Below, piece by piece: positions 9,064 through 18,468 of a stretch of DNA of 64,000 nt (positions are counted from its first letter, which is position 1; each line of letters starts with the position of its first letter). This stretch comes from Dehalococcoidia bacterium (GTDB lineage: Bacteria > Chloroflexota > Dehalococcoidia > Dehalococcoidales > Fen-1064), in the NCBI GenBank assembly GCA_011170375.1, contig DUEV01000001.1, forward strand, positions 1 to 64,000, read 5' to 3'. The notes beneath the pieces were generated by a model that was given only the letters and a program-made list of their open reading frames with translations, did not search any database and was not told the origin of the DNA. Both the position numbers and the translations under genes were made by a program.

Positions 9064-9670
9064 GAATACTGTCCCCCTTTCTGCTTACAATGCTCCGCCT
9101 CGCAAGAAGCCAGTCAGACGACCCTACTTCACGACAAAGACATGCGCGCACATATTTACCATTGTGCTTTCTCCAGCAGATAATTACACTTGCCATTATT
9201 TGTCCTGTACTCCTTTCGATGTGATCCCTGACCGATGCTATAACTTCTTCCGATGTCAGGATACCTCCCTTAGTAACTACTTTCGTAGGTCGTCTATCAG
9301 GTATGTCGAAAATCTGTGGTCAGTAACAACCTTAGACAGAACATCGAAAATGATATCTAATTGGGCACCACCACATCCCATTCTCTGTTCCTAAAAATTG
9401 GCCATGAATTACCTACCCCAAACTACAGATGGTGAGTATATCCCTTCATTCATCTCCAGAGTAACACCAGGCAGAGAGCACTTCATCCGCCACGAAGCCC
9501 ATTGTAGGCAGCACACCTGGCCCATTCTATGACTAGGCAATGTGTGCACATAGAAGATTGAAGAATCATCTGTTCTGGTTGTAGCAGAAGCGTACACGCT
9601 TACCTCTCAGCTTGAGCAGCACCACGAGCATACACACCGTGAGCGTGCCGTAAAAATTTCGCCTGTCTCT
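9064..9670. other. Long intergenic leader upstream of fdhA
   Basis: This 607-bp stretch between fdhA and the small gene at 9671-9883 has no convincing coding sequence on either strand. Its right part (about 9482-9555) is the counterpart of the conserved leader patch upstream of fdhB. A reading frame at 9409-9597 (minus strand) looks like an accident of that conserved DNA. No clear promoter hexamers or terminator are visible. Confidence 0.5.
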
Positions 9671-9883
9671 CTACAAAATAAGCAGTCGCTCCACAATGAC
9701 GATTAGACCTTCATCCCAATCGCTGTGGTATTTCCCGAAGCTATCAAACTCAGGCCAAATAGAAGGTGTTTGTTCCGAGGACTGTATCGACCAATTAGTG
9801 AGCGGAGTCATAGTGGCCTCTTGGACCTCCCTTCTGGTATCTGTCTCTTCTTCTGTCTCTTCCTTATGTACTGACACAACCAT
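9671..9883 (-). CDS. Small protein, diverged right copy of the NWP-module protein
   Basis: A 70-residue protein starting at an ATG preceded by AGAGGAGG. It aligns with the 413-634 protein: the N-terminal T-RR-V-EA pattern, then WPEF, DW/LD, L and VERL near the C-terminus. The EY/KYPD portion of the module is eroded (WPEFDSFGKYHSDWDEGLIV). It is therefore a diverged paralogue, possibly losing function, although the frame and ribosome site are intact. It lies downstream of the membrane microprotein and upstream of fdhA. Confidence 0.6.
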   Translation of the reverse strand: MVVSVHKEETEEETDTRREVQEATMTPLTNWSIQSSEQTPSIWPEFDSFGKYHSDWDEGLIVIVERLLIL

Positions 9884-9999
9884 TTTCGCTGCCTCCTCTT
9901 ATTACCCAACGCACACATGTCCAGGCTCCTGAAGGTGGGTTTAACCTCTTTCAGGAACCTGAACTGTCAGTTTCTCCATCAACTACCTGGTGCTCGGAG

Positions 10000-10185
10000 T
10001 TATCGTATCGCCTTGGCAGGATGACGAGCAATCGCCTCAGCCTCCTCAGCGGTGGTAGCTTCTGTGGTCCTTTCAGCCCGTTTCTTGGACCTCCAGACGA
10101 CAGCACCGACCACTACAGCTGCCACTATCAGCGGGAGGACGACGTAGATACCAAGCGCCATCAGTACTGTCAAGAAAGTCTCCAT
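10000..10185 (-). CDS. Single-span membrane microprotein, right copy
   Basis: A 61-residue protein almost identical to the one at 110-295, with Val for Ile at two positions in the membrane region. It has the same AAAGGAGGTG ribosome site. The first gene of the leftward unit leading to fdhA. Retention of an open frame and near identity in both arms suggests selection or gene conversion. Confidence 0.75.
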   Translation of the reverse strand: METFLTVLMALGIYVVLPLIVAAVVVGAVVWRSKKRAERTTEATTAEEAEAIARHPAKAIR

Positions 10186-10481
10186 CGTTTCACCTCCTTT
10201 TTATAATCTTCTGAATAACTCACCATTCTATCCTCTCTATAATCAGACTAACACTCGCACTATTTAGCGTCATCGAGTTATATACCCTTTTTCTGCGGGT
10301 GTTTTGACCTGTCTCCAGTGGGGCCAAATTGCCTGTACGCATGGTGTTTTTGGTTTGCTCTTCACAAACGTTGGTGATTGTCTTAATCGCCTGACATGGA
10401 CTGTTGACCCCACCGTATGTTTGAATTATGATGACATAGTACGGTTGTTGGTTTCTTGATTCCGTTGTAAGGGGGGTACTA

Positions 10482-11474
10482 ATGGAAAAGACAAATTCAC
10501 GCCGTCCTCTTGAACGTAACATAGCGATGGAGCTAGTGCGTGTTACCGAAGCGGCAGCAATGGCTGCCGCTCGTCATTTAGGTCGGGGTGATAAAAATCT
10601 GGTAGATGGGGCCGCGGTGGCTGCTATGCGTCAGACCTTGGGCTATGTCCGGATGGACGGCATCGTGGTTGTTGTAGAGGGTGAGAAAGACGAAGCTCCC
10701 ATGTTATATATAGGAGAACGCATTGGTGACGGTTCGGCTCCGCAGGCTGATATTGCAGTTGACCCGATTGATGGTACCACGCTGGTGGCGAGAGGTCTCC
10801 CCGGGGCACTTTCTGTCCTGGCGCTATCAGCCAGAGGGACGATGAACTACCCGAGACAATTTTTTTACATGAATAAGATTGTCACTGGCCATGAGGCAAA
10901 AGACCTGATAGATATTGATGCTCCGGTGGCGGAGAATATAAGGAATATAGCCAGAGCTAAAAGAAGAAGTGTGGCAGAAATTACTGTAGTCGTTTTAGAC
11001 AGGCCGCGTCACGAACAGATAATATCGGAAATTCAGCAGATTGGTGCCCGGGTCAAATTGATTTCCGATGGTGACGTGGCAGCAAGTATAGATGCTGCCA
11101 TGCCCGAAACGGAGGTTGATGTGCTCATGGGTATCGGGGGTACGACTGAGGGGGTACTCTCGGCTGCTGCCATACACTGCATTGGTGGCGGTATTCAATG
11201 TAAGGCCTGGCCCCGTGATGAAGACGAAAGAGAAGCAGCTATAGTCAGTGGAGTTGATGTTGATAAAATCTATAAGGCGGAAGACCTGATAAATAGCGAG
11301 GACGTATTCTTTGCCGCCACCGGGGTTAGCAGCGGCGAACTGCTAAAGGGAGTTCGTTATTTCAGTGGTGGAGCCCATACGCAGTCCTTGGTTATGCGCT
11401 CTCGTTCTGGTACTGTCCGCTGGATTGATTCCTTGCACGACTTTAAAAGACTCGACAAACTGGAAAATTTATAG
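10482..11474 (+). CDS. glpX: Class II fructose-1,6-bisphosphatase
   Basis: A 330-residue GlpX-family enzyme that hydrolyses fructose 1,6-bisphosphate to fructose 6-phosphate in gluconeogenesis. Visible features are the metal-binding EGEKDEAPML (about residues 66-75), DPIDGTT (94-100), and the conserved GGTTEGVLSAAA segment in the C-terminal half. The ATG follows GTAAGGGGGG. First gene of a rightward cluster with phosphofructokinase and aldolase; the 38-bp gap to the next gene suggests an operon. Confidence 0.94.
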   Translation: MEKTNSRRPLERNIAMELVRVTEAAAMAAARHLGRGDKNLVDGAAVAAMRQTLGYVRMDGIVVVVEGEKDEAPMLYIGERIGDGSAPQADIAVDPIDGTTLVARGLPGALSVLALSARGTMNYPRQFFYMNKIVTGHEAKDLIDIDAPVAENIRNIARAKRRSVAEITVVVLDRPRHEQIISEIQQIGARVKLISDGDVAASIDAAMPETEVDVLMGIGGTTEGVLSAAAIHCIGGGIQCKAWPRDEDEREAAIVSGVDVDKIYKAEDLINSEDVFFAATGVSSGELLKGVRYFSGGAHTQSLVMRSRSGTVRWIDSLHDFKRLDKLENL

Positions 11475-11512
11475 CGTACAGTCATGCTATTCACATGGGG
11501 GGTTGAGCTGGG

Positions 11513-12628
11513 TTGAAGAGATGTAGAATTGGCATTCTAACGGGTGGTGGTGATTGTGCTGGTCTCAATCCGGCAATCAAGTGGGTGGTAAAGACAGCTC
11601 TGGATAGACGGCTGGCATTAGAAAGAGACACCCAATACGAGGTAATCGGGATTCGTAACGGGTGGCGTGGACTCGTCGAAGTAAACCCCGATGGTTCGAA
11701 TGTTGACAAGTACGTTGTGCCTCTTGATGAAGAAAAAGTCCGTACTTGGGACAGGTATGGTGGGACTAATCTCGGGACTTCGCGTACTAATCCGTATGAC
11801 CCCAATAATGATTGCTCCAGACGGGTAATAAGAAACATCGAAAGTCTCGGTATCGAAGCTCTTGTAGTCATTGGTGGTGAGGACACTCTGGGGGTTGCCC
11901 ATAAGCTGTCACAAGTAGGAATCAACATCGTCGGTATTCCTAAGACGATAGACAAAGACCTGCCCGGAACGGACTACACTCTCGGTTTTGAGACCGCCTT
12001 GGACGTTATCGTTGAGGCGGTCGACAGGCTGAGGACAACCGCTGGCTCTCACGAGCGGATATTCGTTGTGGAGACTATGGGAAGGCACAGCGGGTGGCTG
12101 GCCTTGGAGGGTGGAGAATCTTGTGGTGCCTTTCTCATACTGATCCCAGAGTATGACTTTTCTATTGAGAAGGTGAATGAACTGCTCATTGAGGGACGAA
12201 GGCACGGGGCCAGATATGAGATTATTGTTACGGCGGAGGGGGCTAAGCCTATCGGTGGTACTGAGATAGCCAGGGACGAAAAGATAGATGGTTTTGGTCA
12301 TAAGACGCTGGGTGGAATTGGGGAGTTCTTAGCTTGGGAAATCCGCAGTGGGACGGGACTGGAAACACGGAGTATCGTCCTTAGTCACCTGCAGCGTGGC
12401 GGGGCACCATGTGCCTATGACCGGAGAATGGGACGATATTTTGGCATAGCCGCTGTTGACCTCATTGTTGGGGGGGACTTTGGGAAAATGGTGTCCTTGA
12501 GGAGGAATGAGGTCACAGCCATCCCGCTTGAGGATGCCCTGGGGAAGCTCAATCTGGTAGATGTGACCACACAGTACGATGTTGAAAGGTATAATGGACG
12601 ACGGACTATTTTGGGGAGGTATGGATAA
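11513..12628 (+). CDS. pfkA: 6-phosphofructokinase, probably pyrophosphate-dependent
   Basis: A 371-residue PfkA-superfamily protein. Recognisable are the N-terminal GGGDCAGLN, the substrate loop PKTIDKDLPGTD (143 onward), and METMGR-like VETMGRHSGWLA. At the nucleotide-specificity position the motif is GGEDT (121-125) where ATP enzymes have GGDGS, and PKTID has Lys where ATP enzymes have PGTID. Asp and Lys at these two sites are the established marks of PPi-dependent enzymes. A PPi enzyme is reversible, which would overlap with the GlpX gene next to it. The start is a TTG after a G-rich ribosome site. PPi use is inferred from motifs. Confidence 0.9.
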   Translation: MKRCRIGILTGGGDCAGLNPAIKWVVKTALDRRLALERDTQYEVIGIRNGWRGLVEVNPDGSNVDKYVVPLDEEKVRTWDRYGGTNLGTSRTNPYDPNNDCSRRVIRNIESLGIEALVVIGGEDTLGVAHKLSQVGINIVGIPKTIDKDLPGTDYTLGFETALDVIVEAVDRLRTTAGSHERIFVVETMGRHSGWLALEGGESCGAFLILIPEYDFSIEKVNELLIEGRRHGARYEIIVTAEGAKPIGGTEIARDEKIDGFGHKTLGGIGEFLAWEIRSGTGLETRSIVLSHLQRGGAPCAYDRRMGRYFGIAAVDLIVGGDFGKMVSLRRNEVTAIPLEDALGKLNLVDVTTQYDVERYNGRRTILGRYG

Positions 12629-12662
12629 AACATACCTAAAATATAGTGGGTAAGGAGATGAA

Positions 12663-13922
12663 ATGGCTTCTGCTTCACAAAAGGAAATAGATACGCTTGT
12701 AGAGGATGCCGTATTTGGTGTTGATGCGGTCAGAGAAAGCAGCCGACAAAGAATCCGGCAGTTGGCTTCAACGCAGGGTATAGTGTCGGCAAGCATTGAT
12801 GGGCTGTACCAGGCGGCTGGTAAGGGACTTTATAGCAGTATCACCGTTCCGGCAATAAATATCCGCGGCATGACATACCAGGTGGCCAGGGCGGTATTCA
12901 GAGCCGCTCTAAAGGCTAAGGTTGGTGCCTTTATCTTCGAAATTGCTCGTTCTGAGATTGACTATACCGCGCAGCGTCCCGGTGAGTATGCTGCCTGCAT
13001 ACTGGCAGCGGCACTCAGGGAGGGGTTCAGAGGGCCGGTCTTTCTCCAGGGAGACCACTTCCAGGTCAACCTCGCTAAATACAATGCAGACCCGCAGCAG
13101 GAAGTGGACAGTATCAAGGAGCTGGTACGTGAGGCGGTGAGCGCTGGCTTTTACAACATTGATATCGATGCCTCTACAATTGTTGACCTTGAAAAGCCGA
13201 GCCTTGAGGAGGAGCAGGAGAAAAATTGCCAGGTGACGGCCGATATGACCAGGTTTATACGGGAAGTTGAACCTGCGGGTGTAAGTGTCTCGGTTGGTGG
13301 CGAAATCGGCGAAGTCGGTGGACGTAACAGCACCGTGGCAGACCTCACGGCCTTTATGATAGGATACCTCAGGCTGCTGGGGCCGGATGTCAGGGGCCTA
13401 TCTAAAATAAGCGTTCAGACCGGGACGGCGCACGGCGGCGTGGTTTTACCTGACGGCTCGATAGCGAGCGTCAGCATTACTTTTGATACCCTGAAGGAAT
13501 TGTCTCGGGCGGCACGCGAAGATTATGGTATGGGTGGTGCTGTGCAGCACGGGGCCTCCACTTTGCCCGATGATGCCTTCGACCTTTTCCCGCAGGCGGA
13601 CACGCTGGAGGTGCACCTGGCTACCGGATTTCAGAACATTATCTTTGATAGCCCCTATTTCCCGAAAGAGTTGCTGGACACGATTAACCGGCATCTCGGG
13701 GACAAATATGCCGGTGAGAGGAAGCAGGAGGATACTGTAGAGCAATTCCTCTACAAGACCCGCAAAAAGGCATTTGGTGACTTCAAGAAGGAAATCTGGG
13801 AGCTGCCGCCGGAAGACCTGGGCAAAATTGGTAACATACTTGAAGAGCGCTTTTCTCTGCTATTTAACAAGTTGAAAGTAGGTGACACGGTAGACCTGGT
13901 AAACCGGTTCGTGAATTATTAG
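12663..13922 (+). CDS. fba: Class II fructose-bisphosphate aldolase family protein
   Basis: A 419-residue zinc aldolase-family protein, longer than the usual 280-360 residues. Zinc-site histidine in QGDH (129-132), glutamate motif GGEIGEVGG near 215, GTAHGG near 263 and QHGAST near 298 follow the class II order. It would interconvert fructose 1,6-bisphosphate with the triose phosphates. It lies 34 bp after the phosphofructokinase gene, which supports that substrate. The extra length is at the N-terminus and C-terminus and has no motif I recognise. A related sugar bisphosphate as substrate is possible. Confidence 0.85.
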   Translation: MASASQKEIDTLVEDAVFGVDAVRESSRQRIRQLASTQGIVSASIDGLYQAAGKGLYSSITVPAINIRGMTYQVARAVFRAALKAKVGAFIFEIARSEIDYTAQRPGEYAACILAAALREGFRGPVFLQGDHFQVNLAKYNADPQQEVDSIKELVREAVSAGFYNIDIDASTIVDLEKPSLEEEQEKNCQVTADMTRFIREVEPAGVSVSVGGEIGEVGGRNSTVADLTAFMIGYLRLLGPDVRGLSKISVQTGTAHGGVVLPDGSIASVSITFDTLKELSRAAREDYGMGGAVQHGASTLPDDAFDLFPQADTLEVHLATGFQNIIFDSPYFPKELLDTINRHLGDKYAGERKQEDTVEQFLYKTRKKAFGDFKKEIWELPPEDLGKIGNILEERFSLLFNKLKVGDTVDLVNRFVNY

Positions 13923-14022
13923 TGGTGGCATGATTGTTAGTACCGTTTCTGTTTGGTCAGCGTGCCTATTTTCATTGGTGAATTTGATTATAATTATTCT
14001 CTGATTCTGCCCTGGCAATATA

Positions 14023-14067
14023 TTCCCCCTGCTCAATCAGCCTGGTTATGGCTAAATCACGGGGGAA
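14023..14067 (+). terminator. Hairpin between aldolase and phosphoglycerate mutase genes
   Basis: TTCCCCC (14023-14029) pairs with GGGGGAA (14061-14067). A small inner AGCC/GGCT stem lies within the loop. A run of A, not T, follows, so this may be a leader structure of the next gene and not an intrinsic terminator. Confidence 0.35.
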
Positions 14068-14112
14068 AAATGATAAAATGTACATCGTATCTTATTCAGC
14101 GGAGGGAGCAAG

Positions 14113-14862
14113 ATGCATAAGCTGGTATTGCTGAGACATGGCGAAGGCCTGTGGAACAAAGAGAACAGGTTTGGTGGCTGGACTGATACAGACCTGTCTG
14201 AGAAGGGTATTGACGAGGCAAAGAAAGCCGGACAGATATTGAAAGACCAGGGATACACGTTTGATGTTGCCTTTACTTCGGTACTGAAGAGGGCAATACG
14301 TACCCTGTGGCTTGTGCTGGATGAAATGGACCTGATGTGGATACCAGTATACAAGTCTTGGCGGCTGAACGAAAGATATTACGGAGCACTGCAGGGCCTC
14401 AATAAGTCTGACACCGCTGTTAAATACGGTGAGGAGCAGGTCTTGATATGGCGGCGAAGCTATGATGTCAGACCACCAGCTGTAGAAAAGACCGATGAAA
14501 GATATCCCGGGAATGATGTGAGGTATAACGACCTTGATGAGAAAGACCTTCCCGTAGCGGAAAGTCTAGAGGACACATCAAACCGGGTTTTACCTTACTG
14601 GCATGAGACGATTGTGCCCTCCATAAAGGCGGGGAATCGGGTAATAATTTCAGCCCACGGCAATAGTCTGAGGGCACTGGTCAAATACCTCGATAACATA
14701 TCCGACGAGGACATATTGACTCTTAACATACCTACCGGTATTCCTCTCGTTTACGAACTCGATGATGAGATGAAGCGTTTAAAGAGCACTTACCTCGGAG
14801 ACCCCGAAGAAGTGAAAAGGGCTATGGAGGCGGTCGCCAGTCAGGGGAAGGCCAGGAAGTGA
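14113..14862 (+). CDS. gpmA: 2,3-bisphosphoglycerate-dependent phosphoglycerate mutase
   Basis: A 249-residue histidine-phosphatase-fold enzyme interconverting 3- and 2-phosphoglycerate. The phospho-histidine motif LLRHGEG starts near residue 6 (family usually RHGES, here Gly for Ser). [27 protein letters not shown] and [14 protein letters not shown] all match the cofactor-dependent mutase. The ATG follows GGAGGGAGC. It extends the sugar-phosphate cluster. Confidence 0.94.
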   Translation: MHKLVLLRHGEGLWNKENRFGGWTDTDLSEKGIDEAKKAGQILKDQGYTFDVAFTSVLKRAIRTLWLVLDEMDLMWIPVYKSWRLNERYYGALQGLNKSDTAVKYGEEQVLIWRRSYDVRPPAVEKTDERYPGNDVRYNDLDEKDLPVAESLEDTSNRVLPYWHETIVPSIKAGNRVIISAHGNSLRALVKYLDNISDEDILTLNIPTGIPLVYELDDEMKRLKSTYLGDPEEVKRAMEAVASQGKARK

Positions 14863-14960
14863 AGCCTGAGAACAAAATCGTCTTTCCCCGGTCGGTCCTG
14901 GTAAGGTTATGATACCGGCATGGGGACATTTTTTAACCTCTGCGACAGGAGAACGAAGAA

Positions 14961-15935
14961 ATGAGTCAGCATGATGACACCAGGGTTATTGGTATTGACC
15001 TTGGTGGGAGTAATGTACGGGCAGCAGTAGTGAATGCTCAGGGCCAGATGCTTGCCCGCGACCAGGGTATTACCCCTGCTGATGAGGGGAGCGAAGCGAT
15101 TGTTAAGTCGATTCTGGACTCTGTAAACCGTGTCCTTGGCCAGGCTCACTTAGCTGCTTCCGACCTTAGTGCTGTCGGCCTTTCCTGCGCCGGTCTCTCC
15201 AATCCTGAGACTGGCATACTCTATACCTCCCCCAACATCCCCACATTGAAAGATGTGCCATTAGCGGGTCTTATCGAGAAAGAGCTGGGCAAAAAAGTAT
15301 TTCTTATGAACGATGCCAATGCGGCTGCTGTCGGGGAGATGCATCTGGGTGCTGCCAGGGGTGCACGCAACTTCATTTACGTCACTCTTAGCACTGGAAT
15401 AGGTGCTGGCGTTGTCATCGACGGCAAAATATACGCTGGTTCGACGGGTCTTGCGAGTGAGCCAGGGCATATGATTATCAGTGATGAAGGGCCTGAGTGT
15501 TATTGCGGGAGCAGAGGGTGCTGGGAACCACTGGCTTCCGGGACTGCACTGGCTAATTATGCGAGACGACGTATTCAGGAGGGCATAAAGACATCTATTC
15601 TTGACTATGTCGATGGGGATGCCGAAAGGGTTACGGCTGAGGTTGTGCACCGGGCTGCTCAGAGAGGCGATGCGCTGGCGAAGGAAGTAATTGCTCGCAC
15701 GGCGTACTATGTGGGTGTTGGACTGGCCAACCTGATAAACATATTCAACCCTGAGCTAATAGTGATTGGTGGCGGCCTGTCGAATATCGGTGACATGCTG
15801 CTCGAGCCTGCCTATGAGGAAGCAAGGAGAAGGGCATTTTCGCAGATGTCTGATGTGGTGCGCTTTGCCCGTGCCAAGTTGGGGGAGGATTCCGGGGTGC
15901 TGGGAGCGGCGGTCTTTGCGTTGGGGGAGCTATAG
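14961..15935 (+). CDS. ROK-family glucokinase
   Basis: A 324-residue sugar kinase. The N-terminal phosphate loop GIDLGGSNVRAAV, ATP-site GAARGARNFIYVTLSTGIGAG, and the ROK zinc motif EPGHM followed by CYCGSRGCWEP are clear. There is no N-terminal HTH, so it is an enzyme and not a NagC-type repressor. Glucose is the likely substrate given the neighbouring glycolytic genes; other hexoses are possible. The ATG at 14961 is preceded by AGGAGAACGA. Confidence 0.9.
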   Translation: MSQHDDTRVIGIDLGGSNVRAAVVNAQGQMLARDQGITPADEGSEAIVKSILDSVNRVLGQAHLAASDLSAVGLSCAGLSNPETGILYTSPNIPTLKDVPLAGLIEKELGKKVFLMNDANAAAVGEMHLGAARGARNFIYVTLSTGIGAGVVIDGKIYAGSTGLASEPGHMIISDEGPECYCGSRGCWEPLASGTALANYARRRIQEGIKTSILDYVDGDAERVTAEVVHRAAQRGDALAKEVIARTAYYVGVGLANLINIFNPELIVIGGGLSNIGDMLLEPAYEEARRRAFSQMSDVVRFARAKLGEDSGVLGAAVFALGEL

Positions 15936-16077
15936 AGGCGGTAGCTTAACGAAGTATCTGTATTTTACACTCACGTCGACATCCCGATTTTTGCATGTAT
16001 ACTGATTGTGATTACCAAGGGCTATATAATGTGATAGGATAAATAGCACTATTGACAGGAACTGTGGAGGTACGAAA

Positions 16078-16758
16078 ATGCTGGGACTTTATCTGTTTAT
16101 ACCCACTCTACTTACCATATTTCTGTCTTACCTAGTAGTAAGAGCTGGAGCAATCGCCTTGATGATGACCGGAATGGACCAGCAAAAGGCAAGATTCCAG
16201 GCTTTATCAGCATTCTCGAGGGCAGGTTTCACAACAAGAGAGGCAGAAGCTGTGGTAAATGATCCCAAGAGACGGCGGATTGTAACCTTGCTCATTATAC
16301 TGGGTAACGCCGGGTTGGTTGCTGTTATTGTCACGGCTACGTCATCAATTACTACTAGTGAGGGTTACAATCTACCCATCACGGTTGCCGTTATTATTGA
16401 AGGAGCTTTGGTGCTCTATTTGCTTGCCAGCCGTAGTCGTTTTGCTGGATGGCGGGACAGTTTTATTGAGAAGCGGCTGGTGAAATCACAGGTTCTGGAG
16501 GAAGGTGCTACGGAAGACCTGTTACATTGTATGGAGGGCTATGGGATTGTGAAAGTTATAGTCGCCTCAGAATCTCCTTTTATTGGAAGCTCTTTTTCAG
16601 ATATAAGGCGACTGGAGGAAAATCTTCAGGTACTTGGTATCGAAAGAGGTAAGGATTGGATTCCTTTCCCGAAAGCAAACGATACGATACAGGATGATGA
16701 TAAGCTCGTAGTATACGGGCATATCAATGTACTGAAATCCCTGTTCGGTCAGAACTAA
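16078..16758 (+). CDS. Membrane protein with C-terminal TrkA_C domain
   Basis: A 226-residue protein with hydrophobic helices near residues 2-30, 62-85 and 95-118, then a soluble C-terminal domain (about 145-226). The segments VIVASESPFIGSSFSDI and DDKLVVYGH in that domain fit the RCK/TrkA_C ligand-binding fold. The family often gates cation transport. It lies 400 bp upstream of a CPA2-type antiporter on the same strand and may act with it. The ATG follows TGGAGGTACG. Confidence 0.75.
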   Translation: MLGLYLFIPTLLTIFLSYLVVRAGAIALMMTGMDQQKARFQALSAFSRAGFTTREAEAVVNDPKRRRIVTLLIILGNAGLVAVIVTATSSITTSEGYNLPITVAVIIEGALVLYLLASRSRFAGWRDSFIEKRLVKSQVLEEGATEDLLHCMEGYGIVKVIVASESPFIGSSFSDIRRLEENLQVLGIERGKDWIPFPKANDTIQDDDKLVVYGHINVLKSLFGQN

Positions 16759-17159
16759 CTAGTCATTAGAACTATGGGACTTCTGCTCCTGCTCGGTCTA
16801 TTATCAGCCGATCTATGTTATTTCTGATTCGGACTCTACATATGGTCACATTTTAGTAAATTGTTGAGCTACTTCATTTAAAATTTCTGATTCCGCTATC
16901 TGTCTCTCGATATAGGCTCTGAAAATGGTATCAAATATTTATACGTATGGCCGGACACACATCCCGATGTTTGTCCAGTGGTGAGTAGTCTCGAATCACC
17001 ACTTAGTACGCTTGGATCAAGGTATCCTTTGATGTCCACACCTTCCGGAGTTGATCTCTCTTTCAGAACACTTGGTTGCATCCCTGGCAGACATAATTAT
17101 ATTATTGCATTTATCATATCGCTTTTAACGTTTTCCTTAGCGATATTTACGGAGTGTAT
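16759..17159. other. Intergenic region with palindromic elements
   Basis: A 401-bp gap without a believable gene. It holds an imperfect 24-bp palindrome at 16953-16976 and, directly adjoining, an 8-bp perfect hairpin (AGTGGTGA at 16977-16984, TCACCACT at 16996-17003). The following stretch to 17150 is AT-rich. Confidence 0.5.
16953..16976. repeat. Degenerate dispersed palindrome, copy 2
   Basis: Two 11-nt arms, GGACACACATC and GATGTTTGTCC, are complementary at 10 of 11 positions around a 2-nt centre. Related sequences occur at 18380-18403, about 15975-15998, about 20911-20945 and 53291-53312, all intergenic. The core is ACATCCCGATGTTTG. It could be an operator, a REP-like element or the end of a decayed mobile element. 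Confidence 0.45.
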
Positions 17160-18317
17160 ATGGATAATCTCGCTTTAACACTGGTAGTGGTTTTTGCAGG
17201 TGTGGTGTTATTACCACCACTGGCGGCCAGGTTGCGTATGCCTGTCATCGTTCTGGAGCTTCTCTTCGGTATTGCCATCGGAAGGTCGTCTTTTAATATA
17301 ATCCCTGATAGCCCTATTATTGACTTCTTTTCTGCTTTTGGTCTGACCTATTTGATGTTTCTGGCTGGTATGGAAATAGACATGAGCAAAATTAATCGGG
17401 CTATCATGAAGAAGGTGCTGGCTATTGCTCTCGCGTCCATAGCTGTTCCTTTTATTTGCGGAGTAGCCCTCTCTTACTGGGTCAAGATGAATCCATTCTT
17501 GCTTGGGACGATATTGAGTACCACCTCCCTGGGCCTGGTGTTACCCATTTTAAAAGACTTACGCTTGACCAGACGACAGTCCCAAATACTTCTGGCGTCC
17601 GTAATTGTTGTCGACATTGCGAGTATGTTTCTACTCGCGTTTGTTCTGGCTGCTTTACAAGGCACTCTAGAGGTACGCTTTATTTATTCCGTGCTGGCGA
17701 TTTTTGTCCTGTTTCTGGTACCTTGGTTCATTAAGAAACAGAAGCTTCGGAGAAAATTCACCACCAAGTTATGGAAGAAGCAGTATGGTGAAATGGAAAT
17801 GCGAGCGGCTTTTGCTATCATTTTCCTGCTGGGAGCCATTTCATTTAGATTAGGGTTTCATTCGATTATCGGAGCTTTCATCGCCGGGTTATTGGTCTCG
17901 GAAATTCTTCCAAGGGCCGTCTTGCAGCAGGAAAAACTGCAAAGCTTTGGCTATAGTTTCTTCATTCCTCTGTTCTTTATTTTTATAGGAGCTGAGGTGA
18001 ACCTTAGGCCAGTCTTCTCCAGTCTAAACAATCTGGCCATTTTATTCGCTATCATTGCTATAGGGATTCTGGCAAAGGTTCTCAGCGTCACCATCGCCTG
18101 CAGATTTAGTGGTTTTAAAATGAGGCAAAGTCTGGCTTTCGGATTATTCCATACTGCCAGGTTGAGTCTGATAATCGCCGCCGTTGGCATATCACTAGAG
18201 CTCAAACTTATTGATGATAACCTGTTTGCTATCTTTATTATCCTGGCAGTCGTTTCGGCAAGCCTGGCACCATCTCTGGGCAAGTACGTATTAACAAGAA
18301 ATGACCAAAATCCATAG
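17160..18317 (+). CDS. CPA2-family cation:proton antiporter
   Basis: A 385-residue integral membrane protein with about twelve hydrophobic helices. LLFGIAIGRSSFNII near the N-terminus, the FLAGMEIDM segment, and STTSLGLVLPILKD with VIVVDIASM match the KefB/NapA-type Na+(K+)/H+ exchanger core. The ATG at 17160 is chosen because GGAG lies five bases upstream; the GTG at 17154 overlaps that site. The C-terminal nucleotide-binding (TrkA_N) domain of KefB is absent. The neighbouring TrkA_C membrane protein could supply the regulatory domain. Confidence 0.9.
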   Translation: MDNLALTLVVVFAGVVLLPPLAARLRMPVIVLELLFGIAIGRSSFNIIPDSPIIDFFSAFGLTYLMFLAGMEIDMSKINRAIMKKVLAIALASIAVPFICGVALSYWVKMNPFLLGTILSTTSLGLVLPILKDLRLTRRQSQILLASVIVVDIASMFLLAFVLAALQGTLEVRFIYSVLAIFVLFLVPWFIKKQKLRRKFTTKLWKKQYGEMEMRAAFAIIFLLGAISFRLGFHSIIGAFIAGLLVSEILPRAVLQQEKLQSFGYSFFIPLFFIFIGAEVNLRPVFSSLNNLAILFAIIAIGILAKVLSVTIACRFSGFKMRQSLAFGLFHTARLSLIIAAVGISLELKLIDDNLFAIFIILAVVSASLAPSLGKYVLTRNDQNP

Positions 18318-18379
18318 TGCTAAGCTGCTGGCATCAGCTATGATGTCTGCTGCTAGTTCTTGGAACGGTACACGTTGCT

Positions 18380-18403
18380 GGACAAACATTCCGATGTTCG
18401 TTC
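18380..18403. repeat. Degenerate dispersed palindrome, copy 3
   Basis: GGACAAACATT and GATGTTCGTTC around a CC centre, 8 of 11 complementary. It is followed by CAATGATAG, and the copy at about 20911 is likewise followed by AATGATAG. It lies between the antiporter gene and the convergent epoxide hydrolase-like gene. Confidence 0.4.
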
Positions 18404-18468
18404 AATGATAGGTAAGCTGTGTGGTGAAGTTGAAGTGATATCCGCGGGGATTGTGCCTGTTATCTAAG

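Larger units (their letters stand above)
9482..10294 (-). repeat. Right arm of the inverted repeat flanking the fdh locus
   Basis: Reverse-complement partner of positions 1-792. The match is near perfect over about 9899-10294 and diverged over about 9670-9898; a short conserved patch follows at 9482-9555. The arm reads toward fdhA, as the left arm reads toward fdhB. Just outside it, at 10295 onward, is sequence leading to the sugar-phosphate cluster. Confidence 0.9.

Noticed and set aside
1-10294. Inverted repeat as an insertion sequence or composite transposon
   Set aside because: No transposase, no terminal repeats or target duplication seen, and the arms hold leader genes in the direction of the fdh genes.
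10220-10522. Minus-strand frame upstream of glpX
   Set aside because: No ribosome site, odd composition, and it overlaps the arm and the glpX start.
13923-14112. Riboswitch in the leader of the phosphoglycerate mutase gene
   Set aside because: Only a simple hairpin is visible, with no recognised aptamer core.
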